DNA from: Ilumatobacteraceae bacterium | GTDB taxonomy: Bacteria > Actinomycetota > Acidimicrobiia > Acidimicrobiales > Ilumatobacteraceae | NCBI GenBank assembly: GCA_021298435.1 | Contig: JAJTFJ010000005.1 | Span: 1 to 64,000 of the forward strand | Length of the DNA stretch: 64,000 nucleotides | Reading direction: 5' to 3' | In this document: positions 30,779-41,392 of the stretch, one piece after another | Layout of the letters: each line of letters begins with the position of its first letter | How positions within the stretch are numbered: position 1 is the first letter of the stretch | The notes under the pieces: generated by a model | Database searches by the model: none | The model's input: the letters and a program-made list of their open reading frames with translations, nothing else | Told to the model about the DNA's origin: nothing | Program-made: the position numbers and the translations under genes

Positions 30779-30802
30779 GCGTTACGGCGTTACTCGTAAC
30801 GC
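30779..30802. terminator. Hairpin between convergent genes
   Basis: gcgttacg-gcgttact-cgtaacgc: perfect 8-bp arms; no clear U tract. Confidence 0.45.
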
Positions 30803-32289
30803 AGACAACCATCTTCCAAATTGGCAAGAGGAAGAATCTCTTTTTCCTGCCAGTAATCCTGGTCGTGCTTCCACTCGGACTTTGTGCCCGACTTTGGCAT
30901 GAGGTGCTGCGCACGCATCAAGTAGTTCGGGTTGAAGTTGCTGGGCTCAATCCAACTTCCCACTTCCATATCGGAATCTTCGGGACGCAATTGCGGAGTC
31001 ACACGCTGGGCACCCTTTTCTTCCATCACCTTGAACATGCGAAGAATAAAGTCGGCCATGAGGTCAACACGCAATGTCCAGCTGGCACGGAAGTAACCGA
31101 ACACCCATGCAAGGTTCGGAACATCTGTGAACATCATTCCGCGATACGTGACTGTTTGACTCCACTCGACTGGCTTGCCATCTACTTCGAACGGAATGTC
31201 GCCCAACACACTGAGATTGAATCCAGTTGCCGTGATGATGATGTCGGCATCAATCTGAGTGCCACCCTTGGTGAGAACTCCGGTTGCGTTGAACGTTTCA
31301 ATCTCATCTGTCACGACGCTTGCCTTGCCTGATGAAATACCTGCGAACAAGTCACCATTGGGCACAAACGCAATGCGTTGTTGCCATGGGCGGTATGACG
31401 GCGTGAAGTGCTTCATGTCGTAGCCCTCTGGCAGAAGGTCTTTCACACCAGTGAGCAACATGTCGCGCACCATGTCTGGCTCCTGCACGGACATCACGGT
31501 CACCATGTGCTGATCTGCAAGTGTCTTGCGGCGGGCAATCTCGTGAATCCACTCTTCGTTCACCTGCAATGCACGCAACTGATCAACCAGTTCATTGGCA
31601 TTACGGCCAGGAATGAAATACGTCGGAGAGCGCTGCAACATCGTGATGTGTTCAACGTCTTCGGCCATCGCCGGCACAACCGTTGCCGCTGTGGCACCCG
31701 AACCAATGACAAGAACTTTCTTGTTCTTGTAATCAAGATCTTGCGGCCATGTCTGCGGGTGAACGATCTTGCCCTTGTAGGAATCCATGCCTGGCCACTC
31801 AGGGGTGTACCCCTCTGAGTGCTTATAGTAGCCCTGACACATCCACAAGAAGTTCGTGGTCATCTGGAAAGTGTCACCGGTGTTCAAGTTGGTGACATCA
31901 ACAGTCCAGAGGTTGTCGGCACTCGACCACGATGCACCCGTAATGCGATGGCGATATCGAATGTGCTTATTGAGGTCATTGTCTTCAATGACCTCACCCA
32001 TGTACTTCTTGATTTCTTCCGAAGACGCGATGGGGGTGCCAACCCATGGTTTGAAGCGGTAGCCAAATGTGTAGAGGTCGCTGTCTGAGCGCACACCGGG
32101 ATATGTATGCATATGCCAGGTGCCGCCAAAGGTTTCGTATGCCTCAAGAACCACGAAGGACTTATTCGGAGCCTGATCTTGCAGGTGGTAGGCCGTGCCC
32201 ACGCCGGAGATGCCAGCGCCCACGATGAGGACGTCGAAGTGCTCAATACCCTGCTTGCGCTGTGTTGCCGAGTCTGCGGTCATGGTCAT
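30790..32289 (-). CDS. EthA-like flavin-containing (Baeyer-Villiger type) monooxygenase
   Basis: VLIVGAGISGVGTAYHL, FGGTWHMHTYPGVRSDSDLYTFGYRFKPW, KVLVIGSGATAATVVPAM. Confidence 0.9.
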   Translation of the reverse strand: MTMTADSATQRKQGIEHFDVLIVGAGISGVGTAYHLQDQAPNKSFVVLEAYETFGGTWHMHTYPGVRSDSDLYTFGYRFKPWVGTPIASSEEIKKYMGEVIEDNDLNKHIRYRHRITGASWSSADNLWTVDVTNLNTGDTFQMTTNFLWMCQGYYKHSEGYTPEWPGMDSYKGKIVHPQTWPQDLDYKNKKVLVIGSGATAATVVPAMAEDVEHITMLQRSPTYFIPGRNANELVDQLRALQVNEEWIHEIARRKTLADQHMVTVMSVQEPDMVRDMLLTGVKDLLPEGYDMKHFTPSYRPWQQRIAFVPNGDLFAGISSGKASVVTDEIETFNATGVLTKGGTQIDADIIITATGFNLSVLGDIPFEVDGKPVEWSQTVTYRGMMFTDVPNLAWVFGYFRASWTLRVDLMADFILRMFKVMEEKGAQRVTPQLRPEDSDMEVGSWIEPSNFNPNYLMRAQHLMPKSGTKSEWKHDQDYWQEKEILPLANLEDGCLRYE

Positions 32290-32424
32290 ATCTGCCCCCT
32301 GATTTCCACTTCAGATACTAAGACGGTGGCCCCATTTTGAAAGGGTCGAACTTTGACTCCCGCTGGACTCTCCCCCTGTTGAGGCTGGTTCATTCGTGAA
32401 TTAGTCTCCCGATGGGGGTTTGAC

Positions 32425-34170
32425 ATGTTTGACATCATCATTCGCGGGGGCACAGTTGTTGATGGCACAGGCGCACCATCGCATGTTGCTGACGTTGCCA
32501 TTTCTGGCGGGGTCATTGTGGAAGTTTCTGATCGCATCGTTGGCGAAGCATTCGAGGAGATTGATGCACACGGCAAACTTGTGACTCCGGGCTTCATCGA
32601 CATTCATACGCACTATGACGGTCAAGTCAGTTGGGACACATTGTTGGAACCATCCAGTTGTCACGGTGTGACCACCGTGGTTGTTGGTAACTGTGGCGTG
32701 GGCTTTGCACCTGTTCGTCCAGGCCAAGAAGAGTGGCTTGTGCAACTAATGGAAGGCGTCGAAGATATCCCTGGCACGGCACTGCATGAAGGAATTAGTT
32801 GGGAGTGGGAAACGTTCCCTGAATACCTCCAAGCAATCGACAAGCGTCGCTATGCAGTTGACATTGCTGCATACGTTCCTCACGGCGCTGTGCGTGGATA
32901 TGTGATGGGTGAACGTGGCGCACGAAACGAAGATGCCACTGCAGAAGATCTTGCAGAGATGGCCCGCATTGTGCGTGAAGCACGAGAAGCCGGTGCAGTG
33001 GGGTTCTCCACCAGTCGCACAATGGGACACAAAGCCAAAGATGGTCAACCAGTTCCTGGCACCTTCGCTAGCTCTGATGAACTCAATGCACTTGCCGATG
33101 CACTTGTTGCCGGTGGAGGCGGACTTTTCGAAGTTGCACCCGAAGTTCTTCCTGATGGTGGCGACCAACCAACAATGGGAATGACGGAAGAACTCGAGTG
33201 GATGGGCGAACTCGCTTTACGCACTGATCTCAAAGTCACGTTCTTGCTGTTGCAGTACATGACAATGCCCGATGCATGGAAGCAAGCACTAGATCATTCG
33301 TCGAAGATTCTTGAACAGGGCGGATACCTGCGACCACAAGTAGCAGCGCGCCCCTTCGGCATGATGATTGGCTGGGCTGGATATCACCAGTTCAACAAGC
33401 GTCCAACATTCATTGAGCTTGCGAAGTCATTGTCGCTTGATGACTTGAAGAAAGAACTCGCGAAGCCTGACGTGCGTGCGCAGATTCTTTCTGAAAAAGA
33501 TGAGCCAGTGAATCATCACATTCAGTTCGATGGTCTCGGACCACGACTGGGGCAGATCCCCCATCTCCTTTATGCAATGGGCAATGGCACCGATTACGAA
33601 CCCACCCCTGAGATGAGCGTGAAAGCACTTGCTGATGCCGACGGCGTTTCCACTGACGAGAAGGCATACGACTTGCTCAATGAAAACGGTGGAAATGCAT
33701 TCCTGATGTTCCCCACGTTGAACTATGTCGGCGAAAACCACGATGTTATCTACGAGATGTTGACCCACCCTGCTGCGATTAACGGCCTCAGCGACGGTGG
33801 TGCACATGTGCGAATGATTTGCGATGCATCCATTCCGACGTACCTACTGTCTCACTGGGCACGTGACCGTGAACGCGGTGCAAAGTTGTCTGTTGAGGAA
33901 GCAGTTCGCTTGCAGACCACCGCAACAGCAGAAGTGCTCGGTCTTTCTGATCGCGGACGGGTCGCTGTGGGTCAACGAGCAGATATCAACGTCATTGATT
34001 TCGAGAATCTGAATCTCTCGACTCCGTACACAGCAAATGACTTACCTGCTGGTGGACGTCGTCTTCTTCAATCAGCAACTGGGTACGTTGCAACCATTGT
34101 GAATGGCATCATCACACGACGCGAGGGTGTCGACACTGGGGAACGCCCCGGCCGTTTGGTTCGCGCCTAA
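32425..34170 (+). CDS. Amidohydrolase family protein (N-acyl-D-amino-acid deacylase type)
   Basis: IIRGGTVVDGTGAPSHVADVAI, VTPGFIDIHTHYDGQVSWD, SDGGAHVRMICDASIPTY. Confidence 0.9.
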   Translation: MFDIIIRGGTVVDGTGAPSHVADVAISGGVIVEVSDRIVGEAFEEIDAHGKLVTPGFIDIHTHYDGQVSWDTLLEPSSCHGVTTVVVGNCGVGFAPVRPGQEEWLVQLMEGVEDIPGTALHEGISWEWETFPEYLQAIDKRRYAVDIAAYVPHGAVRGYVMGERGARNEDATAEDLAEMARIVREAREAGAVGFSTSRTMGHKAKDGQPVPGTFASSDELNALADALVAGGGGLFEVAPEVLPDGGDQPTMGMTEELEWMGELALRTDLKVTFLLLQYMTMPDAWKQALDHSSKILEQGGYLRPQVAARPFGMMIGWAGYHQFNKRPTFIELAKSLSLDDLKKELAKPDVRAQILSEKDEPVNHHIQFDGLGPRLGQIPHLLYAMGNGTDYEPTPEMSVKALADADGVSTDEKAYDLLNENGGNAFLMFPTLNYVGENHDVIYEMLTHPAAINGLSDGGAHVRMICDASIPTYLLSHWARDRERGAKLSVEEAVRLQTTATAEVLGLSDRGRVAVGQRADINVIDFENLNLSTPYTANDLPAGGRRLLQSATGYVATIVNGIITRREGVDTGERPGRLVRA

Positions 34171-34218
34171 ATCTTCACATTGCACGCAATAGTTTCTGCG
34201 TGTACCAAAAGAAAAGTC

Positions 34219-34962
34219 TTAGCGACCCTTCCATTCGGGTGCACGCTTCTGTGCGAAAGCGATGGAGCCTTCTTTCGCGTCCTCACTGCTGAAAACAACC
34301 TTCTGCAGTTCACCAAGCAGCGCTGGGTTGCCGCCACCGATTTCATCGAGCATCAACTGCTTTGTTGCCTGCACAGCGAGTGGACCATTTGCCGACACGC
34401 GACCTGCAAGCGCAAGAGCAGCATCACGAAGACCAGCAGCAGGAACGACTTCGTTAATGAGACCGAGTTCTTTTGCACGGTCTGCACTGATGGGGTCACC
34501 AGTAAGGCCCATCTCCATTGCAACTGCCATCGGGATACGTGCTGGCAAGCGAACGCCGCCACCAGCAGCGAACAAGCCGCGCTTCACTTCTGGAATTCCG
34601 AAGCGAGCAGTCTCCACCGACACGATGAGATCACAGAACAACACCACTTCAAAGCCACCTGCAAGAGCGTGGCCATTGACTGCTGCAATGAGTGGCTTCT
34701 TGCACTGACGAAGTGCTGCAAAACCAAGACCAATTTTTGCGATGTCTTCACCAGCAGCAAATGCCTTGAGGTCCATTCCTGCACAGAAGACTTTTTCACC
34801 TGCACCAGTGATCACAATCGCGCGCACTTCAGGATTCTCGGCTGCATCATTCAATGCATTGGACAAACCCTCACTGAGAGCTCCGTTTAATGCGTTGCCA
34901 GCCTCTGGGCGGTTGAGCGTAATAACAAGAACGTTGTTCGTGATTTCTGTCAAGACTTCCAT
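34219..34962 (-). CDS. Enoyl-CoA hydratase/isomerase family protein
   Basis: VLVITLNRPEAGNALNGAL, AIVITGAGEKVFCAGMDLKAF, KPLIAAVNGHALAGGFEVVLFCD. Confidence 0.92.
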   Translation of the reverse strand: MEVLTEITNNVLVITLNRPEAGNALNGALSEGLSNALNDAAENPEVRAIVITGAGEKVFCAGMDLKAFAAGEDIAKIGLGFAALRQCKKPLIAAVNGHALAGGFEVVLFCDLIVSVETARFGIPEVKRGLFAAGGGVRLPARIPMAVAMEMGLTGDPISADRAKELGLINEVVPAAGLRDAALALAGRVSANGPLAVQATKQLMLDEIGGGNPALLGELQKVVFSSEDAKEGSIAFAQKRAPEWKGR

Positions 34963-35016
34963 AGCAATCTCCTCTAAAAGTGATTCTTTAGATTGCCACA
35001 AACAGCGCTGTGCGCT

Positions 35017-35472
35017 CTAGTTCTCGGCGGCAGCCTTGAGGTTTTTCAGCGTTTCTTCCATGTTTCGGCGATTGTGTTCTGCGCGATTCGACACGCCACT
35101 GACAAGCTTCCCGAGGCGATCTGCAAACTTGCTGCGGTAGTCGATCCAACTATGTGTCACGGTGCAACCTGCGCCTGATGGGGTGATCTCATAGACCCAA
35201 TCGCACCAATTCTTGCCGAGTGCCATCAATGCGAAACTGAACTTGTTTGGTGCGTCGACCTCATTGACTTTCACCGACGTAGACCAGGCCTTGTTGCCAT
35301 TCTTATTGCGACCTTTGAATCGTGCGCCCACGGCTGCCCCTGTTGCACCCTTCACCCATTCGCCGCCAAGGTTCTCGGGTGACCATTCCCCCATTCGAGG
35401 AAGGTCTGTTACTAATGCCCACACAAGCTCTGCTGGAGCGGAAATGTCTTGAGTAACGGAAACAGTGGCCAT
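35017..35472 (-). CDS. SRPBCC (START-like) family protein
   Basis: SVTQDISAPAELVWALVTDLPRMGEWSPEN. Confidence 0.85.
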   Translation of the reverse strand: MATVSVTQDISAPAELVWALVTDLPRMGEWSPENLGGEWVKGATGAAVGARFKGRNKNGNKAWSTSVKVNEVDAPNKFSFALMALGKNWCDWVYEITPSGAGCTVTHSWIDYRSKFADRLGKLVSGVSNRAEHNRRNMEETLKNLKAAAEN

Positions 35473-35525
35473 GGAAGTACCTCGCTAGTAATCAGCGAGA
35501 TACACAATGTTTCGCTTTGGAGAAC

Positions 35526-37040
35526 TTAGTCCCAGATGTGTTCGCCCTGGACCCACGTTGCGTGGAAGCCAGGACCACATCGGCTGGGAAGTTTTACTTT
35601 TGCAATCGGGCCAGCCTCGATGTCTTGTGCTGCATAGACCCAACATTCAGATGCATATGTCTCTAGGTTGGTGCAGATGGTGACGACGTATCCGTTGTCT
35701 TCTGCCCCACCGTTTGTACTGCGCGCGAAAGCAGACTCACTACCCAACCATCCATCGCCATAACTCACCATCTCACGCTTCATCGTTTCGTGGTCGTACT
35801 TCACGAGGTCCGTGAAGATCAGTGTCTTTGCTTCCAACGGAATGTGCTGGTGATACGAGTACCGCGTCTTTTGGCCGTAGAGATCAACATCGGGCAAACA
35901 GAACTCCACATTGAGGTCGTCCAATGATTCTTCGGAGGTTTCGCCAGTGCGCACATTCATGCGCCAGCGATACAGATGTGACTTCACCCGCATGTACGCC
36001 AACATGCTGGCCAATGGGCCTTCTGCCGGATCACGCTTAATGCGCGGGTCTGGCTGCATGCAGCCATCCATGATGATCCAGTCGCCTTCTTCCCATGCAT
36101 TCACCATGTGCAATACATAGCCCGGCTTGAACTCAAACCACTTCACTTGATCTTGTGTGCCGTAGCGAGGAATCACACCAATACGCGACGGCATATCGGG
36201 CTTAAACGTGACGACACGACGACCAATGCTCTTCAACATGTCAGGGTCGTGGAAGAACGGCCAGTCGTGCAACAAGCTGTAGTTCTCTGTGATGGTGATG
36301 TCGTGCGGTAAGCGCGGACCAGGCAAATCAATGCGAGCAACGTGCTTCAGCGCGCCGTGCTTGTCCCACACGTAATAGGTGTAGAAACTTTCAAAGTCTG
36401 CATAGTCATACCCAATGAGTTCACCTGTGCGCATGTCTGTTTTCGGATGCGCATTAAGAGTGGTACGCAAACTGCCGCCGAAGTCTTGTAAGCCCTTGGT
36501 ATCAAGAGTGACGGGGTCAAGTTCATACACCGCACCAGCGTTGTACCAACCAGTGATCAACTTGCCGTTATGGATGTTCAGCGTGGTGTTGGCAGTGTCC
36601 CGCACGTAGTCAGGATTACGTACCTCTTCGTAGCCGCGCGCTTCAGCATCACGAAGGTCAAATTCAGCCATCATGCCGTTCCGTGTTGTTGCAGCTCCAT
36701 TGATGTCATCCATCAAGACTTCTGTCTTCACGTACTTGCGAGAGAAAGAGACTTTGCCATCACGGAAGTAGATGCCGTAGACCATGCCGTCACCATCAAA
36801 GAAGTGATGATCGAACTTGGGGCGGAACATGGGGTTCGGCGACTGGCGGTAATACGCGCCATACATGTCCGCCGGAATTGTGCCTTCAACCTCCAGGTCG
36901 TCAGCAGTCACTTCTGTCATTACCGGTGCATAAAACCCATGCAAATAGGGGTTTCCTGCGTGCAGTTCATCGTTGATCCACGCCGGCGCATCGTCCGGAT
37001 CGGGCATCTGTGATTGCAGAACACGTGTACGAAGATCCAT
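35526..37040 (-). CDS. Carotenoid oxygenase (RPE65/lignostilbene dioxygenase) family protein
   Basis: EGTIPADMYGAYYRQSPNPMF, HHFFDGDGMVYGIYFRDGKVSFSRKYVKTE, LNAHPKTD, LPHDITITENYSLLHDWPFF. Confidence 0.9.
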   Translation of the reverse strand: MDLRTRVLQSQMPDPDDAPAWINDELHAGNPYLHGFYAPVMTEVTADDLEVEGTIPADMYGAYYRQSPNPMFRPKFDHHFFDGDGMVYGIYFRDGKVSFSRKYVKTEVLMDDINGAATTRNGMMAEFDLRDAEARGYEEVRNPDYVRDTANTTLNIHNGKLITGWYNAGAVYELDPVTLDTKGLQDFGGSLRTTLNAHPKTDMRTGELIGYDYADFESFYTYYVWDKHGALKHVARIDLPGPRLPHDITITENYSLLHDWPFFHDPDMLKSIGRRVVTFKPDMPSRIGVIPRYGTQDQVKWFEFKPGYVLHMVNAWEEGDWIIMDGCMQPDPRIKRDPAEGPLASMLAYMRVKSHLYRWRMNVRTGETSEESLDDLNVEFCLPDVDLYGQKTRYSYHQHIPLEAKTLIFTDLVKYDHETMKREMVSYGDGWLGSESAFARSTNGGAEDNGYVVTICTNLETYASECWVYAAQDIEAGPIAKVKLPSRCGPGFHATWVQGEHIWD

Positions 37041-37049
37041 CGTTATCCC

Positions 37050-38285
37050 CTAGTCCCTCACGCCAACAACAAAACTCGCGACAGTAGAAAGTGAGCCGCC
37101 AATGTTCAGCGTGCCAAATGTCTTGGCACCTTCTACCTGTACATCACCGGCACGATTTGTCACTTGCTTCACAGCATCAAACACCATGCGCGCACCTGTT
37201 GCGCCTACAGGATGCCCACCACCGATGAGACCACCACTGGGGTTGATGGGGAGTTTCCCACCACGTTCAATCAGTCCGCTCTCCACTGCTTTCCACGATT
37301 CACCGGGAGCCGTGATTCCAAAATGGTCAATCGCCATGTATTCAGTTGTTGTGAAGCAGTCATGGGTTTCGATGCCGTCAAGCTGCATCACATCAGAAAT
37401 GCCCGCACGGCTAAAGGCGTGAGCAATTGCTTCATTCACATGTGGAAAGACGAACGTGTCGTTCTTGCTGCGCTCCAGCTTGTCCATGAACTTGATACCC
37501 GCGTTGCGATGACCCCAACCGAGAATCTGAGCAGTCTCTGACGCCTTTTTTGCATGTCGTTGTGCGTATTGCTGCATGAACTTTTCCGAACAAAGGATCA
37601 GAGCGGACGCACCGTCAGTAATCTGACCGCAATCTTGACGACGTGTGCCTGGCTCAATGATGGGGTTCGCAACATCATCGTCGGTGAAACTTAAATCGGT
37701 GAACTTCCATGCGCGTGTTTGCGACAACGGGTTCAACTTTGCATTGCCGTAGTTGATTTCTGCGATGCGATTCAAATACTGGCGCTCAAGTCCGTAGCGG
37801 TAGGCATACTCCTCACCGAGAAGACCAAACACTGCTGGCCACATGAATGTGCAAGAGATTCCTTCATGACCTTGCCAGGATGCTGCGTTCTGATTGATCG
37901 ATGATTGGTCACCAGGGAGTGCTTTTTGTTCTTCCACACCAATCACTAGCGCAACGTCGTAACGCCCTGCTTCAATCTCTGACATCGCAGAGAGAATTGC
38001 GAGCGACGATGATGCACATGCACCTTCATGACGCATTGCGGGCTTGCCCCACAAACCAGGCACCACTTGTGACGCCATGGCACCGAGGTGACCCTGGCCG
38101 CGCTGCAGTTCAGAAAAGGCGTTGCCAACATGCACGGTGTCCACTTCGGAAACATCCACTGATGCATCTGCGAGCGCACCTTCAATGGCTTCGCGCATCA
38201 TGTCAGAGATGTCGAGACCTTCCTTCGCATAGCTGCGTGAAAAGTCCGTTTGGTAGCCCCCTAGGACATACACCGGTGCTGTCAT
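37050..38285 (-). CDS. Thiolase family protein (acetyl-CoA acetyltransferase/SCPx-like)
   Basis: HEGACASSSLAILSAMSEIEAG, INPSGGLIGGGHPVGATGARMVFD. Confidence 0.9.
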   Translation of the reverse strand: MTAPVYVLGGYQTDFSRSYAKEGLDISDMMREAIEGALADASVDVSEVDTVHVGNAFSELQRGQGHLGAMASQVVPGLWGKPAMRHEGACASSSLAILSAMSEIEAGRYDVALVIGVEEQKALPGDQSSINQNAASWQGHEGISCTFMWPAVFGLLGEEYAYRYGLERQYLNRIAEINYGNAKLNPLSQTRAWKFTDLSFTDDDVANPIIEPGTRRQDCGQITDGASALILCSEKFMQQYAQRHAKKASETAQILGWGHRNAGIKFMDKLERSKNDTFVFPHVNEAIAHAFSRAGISDVMQLDGIETHDCFTTTEYMAIDHFGITAPGESWKAVESGLIERGGKLPINPSGGLIGGGHPVGATGARMVFDAVKQVTNRAGDVQVEGAKTFGTLNIGGSLSTVASFVVGVRD

Positions 38286-38373
38286 TGTTCCCCCTTGACC
38301 CCTCTGACGGTAGTCGGGATTCAGGGTGAATTAGAAGTGCGACCAGAGCCTTATGGTCTCTTCCGATAAGCCC

Positions 38374-40185
38374 CTAGGAGCGGGAGAACTGCAGGCCTTC
38401 AAACGCACCAGACGTGCGCCACGCCTCAAGGTGCTCAAAGAAAGCAATCGGACCGCCAGGGTGCCCACTGCTGTTGAGCTGCTCCTTTCGACCCATCGGC
38501 TTGCCCTCGTTGTTGTAATACCCCGGGGTGCAGTCGCTGTTGCCACGCAACCCACGTTGTATGCCACTGATGAGCTCGATCCATGCATCCTCGGCATCTT
38601 TGGTGACTTCCACTGCCGTCGCACCTGTGCGTTCTGCTTCGGCGATGACAGCAGCAATCGCGACGCTGTTCTCCACATAATTCTGCGGAATATTGGAGAT
38701 GAGATTCGCAGCTTGTGCTGCACCCAAGATGTACATATTGGGGAATCCGTGCACATGGATTCCGTGGAGTGTGTGCATACCTTCGGACCAATACTCCGAC
38801 AGCAGCTGACCATCGCGCCCGGCAACGTCGTAGCCGTTGCGACGCGAATACGACGTGCCCACTTCAAAACCCGAAGCAATGATTAAGCAATCAAGTTCGT
38901 AGTGGACACCATTGACCCACACGCCCGTTTCATCAATGCGTTCAACGCCTCGCCCTTCAGTATCAATGAGATGAGTACCCGGGTTGTTGTACGACTGCAG
39001 ATATTCATCATGAAAGCACGGACGCTTGCACAGTTGGCGATACCAAGGCTTCAGACCTGCCGCAGCTTGTGGATCACGCACGATGCTGTCGACTCGCGCA
39101 CGAATCTCCGTCATCTTTTCGTCGTCGCTCTCTTCATATGCAGCGAGCAGAGTGTCTGGTCCAAACTCCTCCCCTGCTTGCACCTTTTCAATCACGCGAT
39201 CACGTATGCGTAGTGAGATATCAGTCCAGCCGTCCTTCACTAAGTCCTCGTCAGTAAAGCCCATCGTTTGCAAAGTGGTGAAATTCATCATCCACTCGCG
39301 CTGCCACCCTGACTTCAACTCACTGAACCACTCAGGGTCAATGGCGTGGTTGTTTCGTTCATCAATTGCTGATGGCGTGCGCTGAAAGACAAACAGTTCC
39401 TTTGCTGCGCGAGATAGATGCGGAATGCACTGCACAGACGTTGCACCCGTACCGATGATGCCAACTCGCTTATCTGAAAGATTTGCCATGAGCGCGCCAG
39501 ATGGATCGCCGCCTGTGTACTCATAGTCCCAGCGGCTGGTATGGAATGCATGACCTTTAAATGACTGCAGACCAGGAATGCCTGGGAGTTTGGCGCGATG
39601 TAACGGGCCTGTGCCCATTGCGAGATGACGAGCACGAATGACATCGCCACGATCAGTGCGCACGATGTACCGCGATGCATCAGCATCCCAGTCAATAGAA
39701 GTAATCCCTGTTGAGAACAGTGCGCCTTCGTACAGATCAAATGTGGTCGCAATGCGCTTTGCGTGTGCGTGAATCTCTGGCGCTGGCACGTACTTCGCTG
39801 AAGGGATCGTTCCTGTTTCTTCCAACAACGGCAGGTAAATCATGGCTGCGGTGTCACACATTGCACCGGGATAGCGATTCCAGTACCAAACGCCGCCGAC
39901 GTCTCCCGCTTTGTCAATCAGACGAATATCAGTAATGCCGGCTTGTTTGAGACGAGCCCCCGTGACGAGTCCAGCAAAACCAGCACCAACAATGAGGACG
40001 GTGACATCGTCATGGATTGCATCACGATCAGCAGGTTGCACGTACGGATCATCAAGCAAATTCGAGAATCTGCCGAATGGCTGTTGATACTGCTCATTAC
40101 CATCGGAGCGAATTCTCTTATCTCGCTCTGCGTTGTACTTCTCTCGAAGTTCTTCGCGCTCGCTGGGGGTCAGTTGAACGGCCAT
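38374..40185 (-). CDS. Baeyer-Villiger type FAD-dependent monooxygenase
   Basis: VLIVGAGFAGLVTGARL, GGVWYWNRYPGAMCD, FKGHAFHTSRWDYEYTG, VGIIGTGATSVQCIP. Confidence 0.92.
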   Translation of the reverse strand: MAVQLTPSEREELREKYNAERDKRIRSDGNEQYQQPFGRFSNLLDDPYVQPADRDAIHDDVTVLIVGAGFAGLVTGARLKQAGITDIRLIDKAGDVGGVWYWNRYPGAMCDTAAMIYLPLLEETGTIPSAKYVPAPEIHAHAKRIATTFDLYEGALFSTGITSIDWDADASRYIVRTDRGDVIRARHLAMGTGPLHRAKLPGIPGLQSFKGHAFHTSRWDYEYTGGDPSGALMANLSDKRVGIIGTGATSVQCIPHLSRAAKELFVFQRTPSAIDERNNHAIDPEWFSELKSGWQREWMMNFTTLQTMGFTDEDLVKDGWTDISLRIRDRVIEKVQAGEEFGPDTLLAAYEESDDEKMTEIRARVDSIVRDPQAAAGLKPWYRQLCKRPCFHDEYLQSYNNPGTHLIDTEGRGVERIDETGVWVNGVHYELDCLIIASGFEVGTSYSRRNGYDVAGRDGQLLSEYWSEGMHTLHGIHVHGFPNMYILGAAQAANLISNIPQNYVENSVAIAAVIAEAERTGATAVEVTKDAEDAWIELISGIQRGLRGNSDCTPGYYNNEGKPMGRKEQLNSSGHPGGPIAFFEHLEAWRTSGAFEGLQFSRS

Positions 40186-40312
40186 AGACCTCAGACTATG
40201 TGCCTTTCCACAATCATTCAGAGTTGAGCACCCATCTAGAAGTAATCGACGGAGCCAGGACCGAGGTAGACATTGAGTTATCGCGATTGAATGCAGTCAA
40301 TACATTCATGTT

Positions 40313-40741
40313 GTGACGCCTAGGCAATACAGTGGCCACATGCCACATGTTGAAGCAAACGAAACCGCGTTAGACGCAATGCGGCTACTAGACCCAAATG
40401 AGCCTGTCGTCATGCTGAACTTATTGAAGTTTCGCGATGTCGCAATCGATGGGTACGGAGTAGACGGCATGACCGGCAGTCAAGCATTTCGTCGCTATGG
40501 AGAGTTGAACGATCAAGAAGATGTGAAGTTTGGAAGCGAGCCCATTTGGATGGGTCTCGCAAAGAACACGATTATTGGAGACGAAGAATGGGATCTTGCG
40601 ATTCTTGTGCGCTACCCCACTCGTCAACATTTCATCGACAAATTGGACGACTCGAAATATCGCGAGATTTCAAAAGTTCGTGAGGCAGCACTTCTCGACA
40701 GCCGTCTGGTTGAGTTATCTCAACTCTTCAGTGCTCAATAA
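40313..40741 (+). CDS. DUF1330-like protein
   Basis: PNEPVVMLNLLKFRD ... WDLAILVRYPTRQHFIDKLDDSKYREISKVREAALLDSRL resembles DUF1330. Confidence 0.65.
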   Translation: MTPRQYSGHMPHVEANETALDAMRLLDPNEPVVMLNLLKFRDVAIDGYGVDGMTGSQAFRRYGELNDQEDVKFGSEPIWMGLAKNTIIGDEEWDLAILVRYPTRQHFIDKLDDSKYREISKVREAALLDSRLVELSQLFSAQ

Positions 40742-40763
40742 ACTTTTCGAAGTTCGTCTGGGA

Positions 40764-41333
40764 CTAGCGGCGACCCGTGAGGTCAATCAATCGCGCTTGA
40801 AGATCTGCAGACTCTGGAACATTGCCACTGGGGCCTTCACCGAACATGCCGAGGTTGCCGATCATCGGAGCCATCGGCGACAAGCTATTCCATGCAAATT
40901 CAACCACTGCCGGGTCAAGGACAACCTTACGACCCATACCGACGCCCAAGTCCCATGCATGCAATGCGAAGTCACAAATTCGGAACATCATCAATTGCCC
41001 AACAGGCATATCCATCATCGGATGCTCCACCACTGTTGATGGATCTGCAATCGCCTCAAATGCCTTTACATGATCCGCAACAGCCGCGGCGTAATCCGCA
41101 CGAGGATCTGCACTGAATTCATAGTTATGAAAGAACGGAGAGAGTTCGTCACGCTTTGCTCCACGAAGTGCCATGTTGCAGGAAACCGCACCACCAACAA
41201 TGTGGCGAAGAAGTGCAGTGACATCCCAGCCATCGCATTTGGTTGCTTTTGCCCAATCAGCATCAGAGGTCTTCTCTAACTCTTCGCTGAAATTGTTGAT
41301 GGCGGACTGAAGGAGTGCAATAGACATGGACAA
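40764..41333 (-). CDS. TIGR03086-like / DinB-type metal-binding protein
   Basis: TKCDGWDVTALLRHIVGG, RICDFALHAWDLGVGMG. Confidence 0.78.
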   Translation of the reverse strand: MSMSIALLQSAINNFSEELEKTSDADWAKATKCDGWDVTALLRHIVGGAVSCNMALRGAKRDELSPFFHNYEFSADPRADYAAAVADHVKAFEAIADPSTVVEHPMMDMPVGQLMMFRICDFALHAWDLGVGMGRKVVLDPAVVEFAWNSLSPMAPMIGNLGMFGEGPSGNVPESADLQARLIDLTGRR

Positions 41334-41392
41334 AAAGTAGCCCAGTTGCCCTTACATGTATTCACCAGACACCTAGGTGCTGGCACCAATAA

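Noticed and set aside
34183-34202. Inverted repeat CACGCA-N8-TGCGTG between convergent genes as a terminator
   Set aside because: Only 6-bp arms and no U tract; too weak to claim.
34180-34890. 236-aa plus-strand ORF, Cys-rich
   Set aside because: Antisense to a clear enoyl-CoA hydratase; no coherent domain pattern.
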